Below are positions 1 through 5,144 of a DNA stretch of 5,144 nt, one piece after another. The stretch's first letter is position 1. Each line of letters begins with the position of its first letter. The stretch comes from Chloroflexota bacterium (GTDB lineage: Bacteria > Chloroflexota > Anaerolineae > Anaerolineales > JACQED01). The position numbers and the translations under genes were made by a program. Location: positions 1 through 5,144 of the forward strand of contig JACQED010000221.1 in NCBI GenBank assembly GCA_016200785.1, written 5' to 3'. Below the pieces are notes generated by a model, which was not told where the DNA came from, made no database searches, and saw nothing but the letters and a program-made list of their open reading frames with translations.

Positions 1-266
1 AGTGGTTCAAGTTTGGCTTTCCGCTTTCATACACCTCCGATGTGTTGGAGGCGCTGTTGGCGTTGACCGAGGCCGGTTACGGGCGCGACCCGCGACTCAA
101 GAACGCAATCGAGTTGGCGCTCTCGAAACGTGACGCCGACGGGCGCTGGGCGCTGAAGCACAGCCTCAACGGAAAGATGTGGGCCGACATTGAAGTCAAA
201 GGCAAGCCGAGCAAATGGGTGACGCTGAGAGCGATGAGGGTGTTGAAGGCGACGGGAATCGAGTGA
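1..266 (+). CDS. Alpha-alpha toroid (prenyltransferase/squalene-cyclase-like) protein, C-terminal end
   Basis: The reading frame is open from the left edge (first full codon at base 3) to TGA at 264-266, giving the last 87 residues of a longer protein whose start lies outside the window. The tail has the look of an (alpha/alpha) toroid repeat: an F-P-L-x-Y-T-S-D-V-L-E-A-L helix start, then a G-Y-x-x-D-P-R-L turn, a helix ending in K-R, and a D-G-R-W segment resembling the QW motif of terpenoid cyclases and prenyltransferase beta subunits. It ends with S-K-W-V-T-L-R-A-M-R-V-L-K. Such proteins are often annotated as prenyltransferase/squalene-oxidase-repeat proteins without a known substrate. 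No catalytic residues can be judged from this fragment, so the fold is the only supported statement. The next gene begins 61 bp downstream on the same strand. Confidence 0.7.
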   Translation, partial: WFKFGFPLSYTSDVLEALLALTEAGYGRDPRLKNAIELALSKRDADGRWALKHSLNGKMWADIEVKGKPSKWVTLRAMRVLKATGIE

Positions 267-274
267 CGGGCGAC

Positions 275-308
275 CGGTGAGGCGACTCCGGGCGCACGCC
301 ACTCACCG
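275..308 (+). repeat. Small inverted repeat between the toroid gene and the EF-Tu-like gene
   Basis: CGGTGAG (275-281) is perfectly complementary to CTCACCG (302-308), leaving a 20-base loop. It lies 9 bases after the stop of the toroid gene and just ahead of the Shine-Dalgarno of the next gene. There is no following T-tract, so it is not a classical intrinsic terminator. It may be an mRNA-processing or attenuation structure, or chance in GC-rich DNA. Confidence 0.25.
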
Positions 309-314
309 CTGCGT

Positions 315-320
315 GGAGGG
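315..320 (+). promoter_or_regulatory. Strong Shine-Dalgarno that sets the start at 328
   Basis: GGAGGG lies 7 bases before ATG 328. This decides between that ATG and an upstream in-frame GTG at 277, which has no comparable ribosome binding site. The extra 17 residues from the GTG also look unlike the family N-terminus. Confidence 0.75.
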
Positions 321-327
321 TGGAACC

Positions 328-588
328 ATGTCCGGGATTCGATTGGGCAAAGTGAAGCACTTCTTCGACAAGATTGGCGTGGCGGCGCTCGACCTGACGG
401 ACACGATCCGCGTGGGCGACACGGTGCACGTCCTGGGTCATTCGACCGACTTCCAGCAGGAGGTCGCGTCACTGCAGATCGAGCACCAACCCGTGAACGA
501 GGCCGGACCGGGGCAGGACGTGGCGATGAAAGTCGCGCACCGCGTGCATCCCGGCGACGCGGTGTTCAAGATCGCCGGCGAGGGATGA
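328..588 (+). CDS. EF-Tu domain-2-like small beta-barrel protein
   Basis: This is an 86-residue protein that would form a single beta barrel like domain 2 of translation GTPases. Visible family landmarks are G-K-V-x-H-F-F-x-K-I-G-V-A-A-L (residues 7-21), V-G-D-T-V-H-V-x-G-H (29-38), D-F-Q-Q-E-V-x-S-L-Q-I-E-H (41-53), E-A-G-P-G (58-62) and V-H-P-G-D-x-V-F-K (73-81). The same block occurs, by family knowledge, as stand-alone 'translation elongation factor-like' proteins and at the C-terminus of U32 peptidases. There is no GTPase domain, so it cannot hydrolyse GTP on its own. Its role is unknown; an RNA- or protein-binding module is an inference from the fold. The start is ATG 328. The DUF116 gene follows after 9 bp, implying co-transcription. 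Confidence 0.85.
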   Translation: MSGIRLGKVKHFFDKIGVAALDLTDTIRVGDTVHVLGHSTDFQQEVASLQIEHQPVNEAGPGQDVAMKVAHRVHPGDAVFKIAGEG

Positions 589-597
589 CGGGAGCAG

Positions 598-1728
598 ATG
601 CCTCGCATCATCACCTATTCCCTCCGGTTGAACGGGCGCAACTCCGACGACTATTATCGGGCAATTGAGAAGTTCGCCGACGAATGGACGTCCGGCGTCA
701 CCGTCGCCATGGGCGACCTGATTGCCGGCTTCCGGGCCTGGCGGCGCAAGTCAGGACAGCCCGACCGCACCGACGCGGAGTGCGCCTTCGAACTCCTCGC
801 GCTCGGCGTGTTGCTGCGCGAGCACGGCGTGGAAGCGGCGCGTATGCCGGATTGGTCGGAGCGCGCTCTCGGCTGGCTGGTGATTACTCAGCATCAAAGG
901 CCGTCGTCGGCGAGTCTGTTCAAAACCTTGCGCGGCTGGATCGGCTGGCTAGGCCGGCGCGGCAGCGCGTGGCGCGCGCGAAGCGACGACGTCGAACATC
1001 TGATGGCGTGGCTGAGGGCGAATGGCGAGTCGGCGCGAGCCGATCGCCTCACGCAATGGCAAGAGTACTTCGCCGCGATCGGCGCCCGCCCTGCCCGCAC
1101 GATGATCGCCCGCTGTCTGGCGCTGGCCGCCGAGTTCGCGGCGGCCAGCGCTCTCGCGCTCGGCCAATACACCGAGGGCGTCAACCGTTTCCTGGCCGAA
1201 GCTGCGCCGAAGCACCGCTTTCGCTACGACGCCGAATTTTCGTCGCGCTCGCGCATCGAATATCACCTCGGACTGCTCGGCACGGAGGTGCTCAGTCGGG
1301 CCTACCGCGCGCGATTCCGATCGGCGAGGCGCAAGATCGTCATCGTCCCGCCCTGCCTGCGGGCCCAGCCCGAGGAAAAATGTAAAGCGACCGAGACCTA
1401 CTTCGGCGCGAAGTGTCAGGCCTGCACGCCCACCTGCCGCGTCCACCAGATCACCAAGTTGGGCGAGAAACGCGGCTTCGACGTATTCATGATTCCCGAC
1501 GAACTGCGGGTCTTCAAGCCGGGGCTTGGCGTGGGAAAAGTGGGCGTGGTGGGCGTTTCGTGCGCGTTGACGAATTGGAGCGGCGGCTGGGAGGCGGACA
1601 CGCTCGGCGTCGCCGCGCAGGGCGTCTTGCTCGACTACGTGGGATGCAAATATCACTGGGATGAGAAAGGCATCCCAACCGATACAAATCTGAAGAAGTT
1701 GGAAGAAGTGGTCATGGCGGAAACGTGA
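598..1728 (+). CDS. DUF116-domain cysteine-rich protein
   Basis: This 376-residue protein has a C-terminal DUF116 domain at about residues 245-372. The domain begins with V-I-V-P-P-C-L-R (C253) and carries the family's cysteine set: C262, C273, C276, C280, C322 and C350. C273-x2-C276-x3-C280 is a tight cluster, and the last cysteine sits in G-C-K-Y-H-W (349-354). The spacing suggests bound metal or an Fe-S centre, which is inference. Residues 1-200 are mostly helical, opening with T-Y-S-L-R-L-N-G and D-D-Y-Y-R-A-I-E-K-F, a segment I associate with longer DUF116 proteins. I see no signal peptide or convincing membrane helix, so it is probably cytoplasmic. ATG 598 is preceded by GGGAG at about 591-595 and starts 9 bp after the EF-Tu-like gene. 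The molecular function of DUF116 is not established to my knowledge. Confidence 0.85.
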   Translation: MPRIITYSLRLNGRNSDDYYRAIEKFADEWTSGVTVAMGDLIAGFRAWRRKSGQPDRTDAECAFELLALGVLLREHGVEAARMPDWSERALGWLVITQHQRPSSASLFKTLRGWIGWLGRRGSAWRARSDDVEHLMAWLRANGESARADRLTQWQEYFAAIGARPARTMIARCLALAAEFAAASALALGQYTEGVNRFLAEAAPKHRFRYDAEFSSRSRIEYHLGLLGTEVLSRAYRARFRSARRKIVIVPPCLRAQPEEKCKATETYFGAKCQACTPTCRVHQITKLGEKRGFDVFMIPDELRVFKPGLGVGKVGVVGVSCALTNWSGGWEADTLGVAAQGVLLDYVGCKYHWDEKGIPTDTNLKKLEEVVMAET

Positions 1729-1788
1729 ACGCCTCGAATACCAGCGCTTTCCGTTGCGAAGAATCGACGTAAGCGTTCAGGTCACGCG

Positions 1789-1878
1789 GGCCTTTCTAAC
1801 CACCAAGACACAAAGACACCAAGTTTCACGACGCTTTCTTTGTGTCCTTCGTGTCTTCGTGCCTTCGTGGTAAAGGCC
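1789..1878. repeat. Dispersed-type hairpin repeat with 8-bp 'CTTCGTG' periodicity
   Basis: This is a 90-base imperfect palindrome in the spacer between the two gene clusters. The outer arms GGCCTTT (1789-1795) and AAAGGCC (1872-1878) pair perfectly. After a 3-base bulge (1796-1798), bases 1799-1823 pair with 1847-1871 at 21 of 25 positions, leaving a 23-base loop. Each arm is built from an 8-base period: TTCGTGTC, TTCGTGCC, TTCGTGGT on the right (1848-1871), and CCAAGACA, CAAAGACA, CCAAG on the left. Similar ACCACGAAGGCACGAAG-type sequences are, as I recall, scattered through many environmental bacterial genomes, where they generate spurious small-protein calls. It could act as a bidirectional transcription terminator or be a REP/MITE-like element. 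No transposase or clear target-site duplication is visible. The rest of 1729-1984 shows no strong promoter. Confidence 0.75.
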
Positions 1879-1970
1879 TGGCGGCGGACTGAACGGTTAT
1901 GAATCGACAATACCGTGGAGCGGTTGAGGCGCGCAGTCAGGGTGAGAACATGATGAACAAGAATCAGATG

Positions 1971-1975
1971 AGGAG
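1971..1975 (+). promoter_or_regulatory. Shine-Dalgarno of the cooC-like gene
   Basis: AGGAG ends 9 bases before ATG 1985 and supports that start. The protein begins only a few residues before its P-loop, as expected for this family. Confidence 0.65.
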
Positions 1976-1984
1976 CATTCTTCA

Positions 1985-2791
1985 ATGACGACGATCGCTC
2001 TCGCCGGAAAAGGCGGAACCGGAAAGACGACGGTGGCCGCGCTGTTGGTGCGCCACTTGGTGCGGCGCAGGCTCGGCACGGTGCTGGCGATTGACGCCGA
2101 CCCGTCGTCGAATCTCAATCTCGTCCTGGGCCTGCCGCTGACCGTCACGGTCGGCGACATCCGCGAGGAGATGCTGGCCGGCGTCCAGAGCGGATCGGTC
2201 GGCACCGGCATCACCCGGCACGATTTTCTCAAGTCGGAGATTCGCCTCGCGGTCGAGGAGGGCGACCGCGTGGATTTGCTCGCGATGGGCCGTCCGGAGG
2301 GCCAGGGCTGTTACTGCCCGGTCAATCACATGCTGCGCGAGATCATTGACGGCCTCGGCCGAGCATACGACTTCATCGTGATTGACAACGAAGCCGGCAT
2401 GGAGCATCTCAGCCGCCGCACGACGCGCGATGTGGACATCCTGCTCGTCGTCACCGACCCGACCGTGCGCGGCGTGAAGGCCGCCGAGGGCATCGTGAAG
2501 TTGGCGAGCGATTTGCAGATCAACGTCGGGCGGGTGATGCTCGTCGTCAATCGCGTGGAGGGCGAATTGCCGCCGGCTCTCCGGCAAACTCTCGACGGCT
2601 TGAACACCGCAGGTTCCCTTCAGGGGATCGAACTCGCGGGCCTGATTCCTGCCGATCCGCGCGTGGGCGAATTCGACGCCGTGGGCCGGCCGCTGGTCGA
2701 ACTCGAGGGCACATCCCCGGCGGCGAAGGCGATAGAGGCGCTGGCCGAAAAGTTGGTCAGGCTTCCCACGCTGGCGGGAGGCGCAAGGTGA
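1985..2791 (+). CDS. cooC: CooC-type MinD/ParA-family ATPase (CO dehydrogenase nickel-insertion accessory protein homologue)
   Basis: This 268-residue soluble P-loop ATPase belongs to the MinD/ParA (SIMIBI) class. The deviant Walker A is G-K-G-G-T-G-K-T-T at residues 8-16, with the signature lysine K9. I-D-A-D-P-S-S-N (36-43) is the switch I region, and F-I-V-I-D-N-E-A-G-M-E-H-L (130-142) is the Walker B/switch II region with the wording typical of CooC. The G-C-Y-C-P-V-N motif supplies C109 and C111, matching the CxC pair that binds metal at the CooC dimer interface. In characterised members this ATPase assists nickel insertion into the C-cluster of carbon monoxide dehydrogenase. No such enzyme is encoded here, so the client is unknown. 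Its length is normal for the family. Its stop overlaps the next start (GTGA), implying translational coupling. Confidence 0.85.
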   Translation: MTTIALAGKGGTGKTTVAALLVRHLVRRRLGTVLAIDADPSSNLNLVLGLPLTVTVGDIREEMLAGVQSGSVGTGITRHDFLKSEIRLAVEEGDRVDLLAMGRPEGQGCYCPVNHMLREIIDGLGRAYDFIVIDNEAGMEHLSRRTTRDVDILLVVTDPTVRGVKAAEGIVKLASDLQINVGRVMLVVNRVEGELPPALRQTLDGLNTAGSLQGIELAGLIPADPRVGEFDAVGRPLVELEGTSPAAKAIEALAEKLVRLPTLAGGAR

Positions 2792-3354
2792 AAGTTCTGC
2801 TCATTGGAGTGGGCGGCGTGGGTGAGGGCATCGGCCCGGTCAAGTGCGTGAACGTCGAGCACGAAGAAGTTGTACTCGTCCCGCGCTGGATAAAATGCCG
2901 GCGCGTCACTTTCAAATACGGGCTGGGCGACAAGTTCATCGGGGCGCTTAAGGCGATCAAAATGCTCGGCCTTGACAACAAGCACGCGATCGACGTGAAG
3001 GGCGTCCGCGTTGCGCCGCGCGACGTGGTGGCGGCCTGCCTGCCCGATCCGGCTCGCCTGGGCGAGCGGATGTCCGGCAAGACCTGCGCCGGAACATGGG
3101 TGAAGGGCATCAAGGATGGCAAGCCGCGCCAGGTCTATCTCTACCAGGTCGCCGACAATGAGACCTGCATGGAAAAGTACGGCGTGCAGGCTGTCGTCTG
3201 GCAGACGGCGGTCAACCCGGTCATCGCGATGGAACTGCTGGCGTCCGGAGTGTGGCAAGGGACAGGCGTGCTCGGCCCGGAGGCCCTCGACCCCGATCCC
3301 TTTCTGGCGCTGATGCCCAAGTACGATTTCCCGTTTGAGTTGAAAGAGATGTAG
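2788..3354 (+). CDS. Saccharopine dehydrogenase-like protein with large internal in-frame deletion
   Basis: The 188-residue product opens with M-K-V-L-L-I-G-V-G-G-V-G-E, the first strand and glycine loop (G7-G12) of a Rossmann fold. It then jumps at residues 13-15 straight into G-I-G-P-V-K-C-V-N-V-E-H-E-E-V, which in full-length saccharopine/carboxynorspermidine-dehydrogenase-like proteins of about 400 residues lies near the middle. From there to the end the family C-terminal part looks intact, with G-K-T-C-A-G-T-W-V-K-G (97-107), A-V-V-W-Q-T-A-V-N-P-V-I-A (135-147) and G-V-L-G-P-E-A-x-D-P-D-P-F (160-172). Roughly 200 residues of nucleotide-binding and catalytic region are therefore missing, and oxidoreductase activity is unlikely. 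The frame is open and the gene keeps a GGGAGG ribosome binding site (2776-2781) and a 4-bp overlap with cooC. It is either a decaying gene, a repurposed C-terminal domain or an assembly error. The length comparison is from memory of the family. Confidence 0.8.
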   Translation: MKVLLIGVGGVGEGIGPVKCVNVEHEEVVLVPRWIKCRRVTFKYGLGDKFIGALKAIKMLGLDNKHAIDVKGVRVAPRDVVAACLPDPARLGERMSGKTCAGTWVKGIKDGKPRQVYLYQVADNETCMEKYGVQAVVWQTAVNPVIAMELLASGVWQGTGVLGPEALDPDPFLALMPKYDFPFELKEM

Positions 3355-3365
3355 GTCTTCCCGTG

Positions 3366-4055
3366 ATGGGCGAGCAACTTATCATTCAAGCGACCGGGGT
3401 GCAGAAGACTTATCACACCGGGGCGGTGACCGTGCCGGCGCTGCGCGGGATCGACCTGCGCGTGAGGCGCGGCGAGATGGTCGCGGTGATGGGGCCGTCC
3501 GGTTGCGGCAAGACCACGCTGCTCAACTGCCTCTCTGGATTAGACTTTGCCGACTGCGGCGAGATCATGATCGAGGGTGTATCGCTGTCGGGCATGTCCG
3601 ACCGGGAGCGCACCGACTACCGCGCCCGGCGGATGGGATTCGTCTTTCAGTTCTACAACCTCCTGCCGGTGCTGAACGCCGTTGAAAACGTCGAACTGCC
3701 CCTGCTGGTCGCCGGCGTGGGGCCGCGAGAGGCGCGCCAAAAGGCGTTGGCGGCGCTCGCGCAAGTCGGCCTCAACGATCGCGCGAACCATCGCCCGGCG
3801 GAACTCTCCGGCGGCGAGCGCCAGCGGACGACGATCTCGCGCGCGCTGGTCAACCGCCCGGCCATCGTCTGGGCCGACGAGCCGACCGGCGATCTCGATT
3901 CCGAAACGGCGCGCGAGATCATGGATTTGCTGATTCATCTTAACGCCGAAGCCGGCCTGACCTTCATCCTCGTCACGCACGATCGCGGCGTGGGGGAGAG
4001 ATGCGGGAGGATCGTGCGAATGCGCGATGGGCTTGTCGTGCAGGACGGGCATTGA
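3366..4055 (+). CDS. ABC transporter ATP-binding protein, LolD/MacB type
   Basis: This 229-residue nucleotide-binding domain has all the core motifs: Walker A G-P-S-G-C-G-K-T-T (43-51), Q-loop Q95 in F-V-F-Q-F-Y-N-L-L-P, signature L-S-G-G-E-R-Q-R (147-154), Walker B A-I-V-W-A-D-E-P with catalytic E172, D-loop G-D-L-D (175-178) and switch histidine H205. The F-Q-F-Y-N-L-L-P and A-D-E-P-T-G-D-L-D wording is typical of the MacB/LolD/FtsE branch, which works with FtsX-like permeases. These do not import solutes; they extrude or transmit force to lipids, peptides or proteins on the outer face of the membrane. ATG 3366 is chosen; a GTG one codon upstream is an equal alternative. The start lies 11 bp after the preceding gene, and the stop overlaps the permease start by one base (TGATG), so the two subunits are very likely co-translated. 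Confidence 0.93.
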   Translation: MGEQLIIQATGVQKTYHTGAVTVPALRGIDLRVRRGEMVAVMGPSGCGKTTLLNCLSGLDFADCGEIMIEGVSLSGMSDRERTDYRARRMGFVFQFYNLLPVLNAVENVELPLLVAGVGPREARQKALAALAQVGLNDRANHRPAELSGGERQRTTISRALVNRPAIVWADEPTGDLDSETAREIMDLLIHLNAEAGLTFILVTHDRGVGERCGRIVRMRDGLVVQDGH

Positions 4056-5144
4056 TGGAAAAACTCTTCGGCCTCGACATGAACTCCATCGCCGGCTGCC
4101 TCGGTTCGGCGCTCGCGATCGTCGTCGCCGTGCTCGGACTGGTGGCGTGGCGCGCGCGGGTGATGTTCAAACTCGGCCTGCGGCCCATCCCGCGCCGCCG
4201 CGCGCAATCGGCGCTCATCGTGCTGGGCTTGATGCTGGCGACGCTCATCATCACCGCCGCCTTCGTCACCGGCGACACCTTGTCATACACCGTCCGTTCG
4301 CTGGCGGTCGAGGGCCTGGGCGAGATCGACGAGGTCGTCCGGCTCGGCGGCGGCCAGCAATCGTTCGGCGCGCGCAGCGCCCTGCCGACCTATTTCAAGT
4401 ACAGCCGCTACGACGAACTCGCCGCCGACCTGGCCGGTTACAAATTGGTGGACATGGTCATGCCGGCCATCCGCGAAACGATCCCGGTCGTGGACACCAC
4501 GCGACAGCGCAGCGAGCGCGAGATGCAGATCATCGCTCTGCGGCCGGAGGACGCGGCGACGCTTCTGGCGCGCGAGTTGTTCGACGCGGCGGGGAATCGA
4601 TTGGAACTCGCCGACCTCGGCCCGCACGAGGTAGTTCTCAACGCCCCCGCCGCCAAATCGTTGAACGCGGCGCCCGGCGATCGATTGGACCTGTACGCCA
4701 GCGCCGATCCGACCGTCGTCGTCGTTCGCGCCGTGGTCGTCTCCGGCGACAACCCGAACTCACAACTCATCATGCCCCTCAAGCCGGCGCAATCCCTGTT
4801 CAATCAGCGCGGCAATATCAACGCGATCGTCGTCTCCAACGTCGGAGACGCGATCGGCGGCGCGCGAGTCGGCCCCGAGGTCACGGCTCACTTGCGCGGA
4901 CTGTTGACCGACTCGACGGTGGCCGGCCAAATATTCGGCATCTTGTCGAGCGATCCGAGCGTCGCCCGCACCATCCGGCTCACCGCCGCGCTCCGGCGAG
5001 GCAGCATCCAGAAAGACTTGCGCGCTCTCGCCGATGGGCTTGAAGCCGGCAAGTTGACGACAGAGATTCGGAGTCTGCTTGCCGACGAGGGATTGGCCGC
5101 CGACGCGCAGAACAGCCTGGCCGACGCCGGCTGGCGAGATAAGC
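4055..5144 (+). CDS. FtsX-like ABC transporter permease, N-terminal part
   Basis: The frame opens at ATG 4055 and stays open to the window edge, giving 363 residues of a longer protein. Residues 12-31 form a hydrophobic helix. A basic R-x-x-F-K-L-G-L-R-P-I-P-R-R-R-A segment (35-50) follows, then a second membrane helix at about 52-71 (A-L-I-V-L-G-L-M-L-A-T-L). The L-G-L-R-x-I-x-R-R lead-in to a helix is the usual start of FtsX/MacB permeases; the additional helix before it is seen in long FtsX proteins with more than four membrane segments. From about residue 85 the chain is non-membranous and should form the extracytoplasmic core domain, with alternating strands such as D-P-T-V-V-V-V-R-A-V-V-V. 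The helical region from about 300 onward is rich in A, L, D and R and may be a coiled-coil stalk. It pairs with the upstream ATPase. The substrate cannot be inferred. Confidence 0.85.
   Translation, partial: MEKLFGLDMNSIAGCLGSALAIVVAVLGLVAWRARVMFKLGLRPIPRRRAQSALIVLGLMLATLIITAAFVTGDTLSYTVRSLAVEGLGEIDEVVRLGGGQQSFGARSALPTYFKYSRYDELAADLAGYKLVDMVMPAIRETIPVVDTTRQRSEREMQIIALRPEDAATLLARELFDAAGNRLELADLGPHEVVLNAPAAKSLNAAPGDRLDLYASADPTVVVVRAVVVSGDNPNSQLIMPLKPAQSLFNQRGNINAIVVSNVGDAIGGARVGPEVTAHLRGLLTDSTVAGQIFGILSSDPSVARTIRLTAALRRGSIQKDLRALADGLEAGKLTTEIRSLLADEGLAADAQNSLADAGWRDK
4824..4856 (+). repeat. Bulged inverted repeat inside the permease gene
   Basis: CGATCG (4824-4829), a single bulged T (4830) and CGTCTCC (4831-4837) pair with GGAGACG (4844-4850) and CGATCG (4851-4856) around a 6-base loop. 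This gives 13 bp of stem. It lies within codons for A-I-V-V-S-N-V-G-D-A-I, part of the predicted extracytoplasmic domain, so it may only reflect codon choice. Confidence 0.35.

Noticed and set aside
277..327. Extended N-terminus of the EF-Tu-like protein from GTG 277
   Set aside because: No Shine-Dalgarno precedes it, the 17 added residues are arginine- and histidine-rich and unlike the family, and ATG 328 has an ideal GGAGGG.
684..1385. A 233-residue plus-strand frame inside the DUF116 gene
   Set aside because: Arginine-rich low-complexity composition and full overlap with a recognisable gene in another frame mark it as a shadow.
1723..1782. Inverted repeat ACGTGAACGC / GCGTTCAGGT after the DUF116 gene as a terminator
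   Set aside because: Only 9 of 10 positions pair, the loop is about 40 bases, and no T-tract follows. The much stronger hairpin starts directly afterwards.
1924..1952. Possible sigma-70 promoter (TTGAGG with a 17-base spacer) upstream of the cooC-like gene
   Set aside because: The -10 position reads AACATG, a poor match, and the stretch is better read as a Shine-Dalgarno and short leader frame.
1782..1985. Minus-strand 67-residue open frame across the spacer
   Set aside because: It is a translation of the hairpin repeat (the T-K-A-R-R-H-E-G-H-K-E type peptide produced by such repeats), has no credible ribosome binding site, and is explained by the palindrome.
1982..2587. A 201-residue minus-strand frame opposite the cooC-like gene
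   Set aside because: It is antisense to a gene with intact P-loop and CxC motifs, and its translation (D, H, A and R rich) resembles no family. It is typical of the antisense frame in GC-rich genes.
4027..5043. A 338-residue plus-strand frame overlapping the ABC ATPase end and the permease
   Set aside because: Its product is extremely rich in arginine with no membrane helices or domains. It is a GC-rich shadow of the permease, which runs in the frame starting at 4055 and has the expected FtsX features.

Overview
The window is a GC-rich, densely packed bacterial segment in which every supported gene lies on the + strand. Gene content (a CooC-type ATPase, a DUF116 protein, an EF-Tu domain-2-like mini-protein, a saccharopine-dehydrogenase-like reductase and a large FtsX-type permease) together with a characteristic 'CTTCGTG' hairpin repeat fits an uncultured Chloroflexota bacterium, perhaps Anaerolineae-like. 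That assignment comes from family recall and not from a search, so it is tentative.

Left cluster (1-1728): the C-terminal end of an alpha-alpha toroid (prenyltransferase/squalene-cyclase-like) protein, then an 86-residue beta-barrel protein resembling EF-Tu domain 2, then a 376-residue protein with a C-terminal cysteine-rich DUF116 domain. The last two are 9 bp apart and probably co-transcribed. None has an established biochemical role that I can assign.

Spacer (1729-1984): 256 bp with no convincing long gene. Its centre is a 90-base imperfect hairpin (1789-1878) built of 8-bp-periodic 'CTTCGTG'-type units, apparently a dispersed repeat. A 12-codon reading frame with its own Shine-Dalgarno-like sequence runs into the next gene.

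Right cluster (1985-5144): cooC-like ATPase, a saccharopine-dehydrogenase-like gene overlapping it by 4 bp, a LolD/MacB-type ABC ATPase, and an FtsX-type permease that runs off the window end. The junctions are GTGA overlap, 11-bp gap and TGATG overlap, so this looks like one operon. The ATPase and permease form one transporter of the exporter/mechanotransmission type.

The most notable observation is that the saccharopine-dehydrogenase-like gene has kept only the first 13-15 residues of its Rossmann fold, joined in frame to the C-terminal half of the family. This suggests a clean internal deletion of most of the nucleotide-binding and catalytic region. It also matters that the CooC homologue has both its P-loop and its CxC metal motif, yet no CO dehydrogenase gene is in view.
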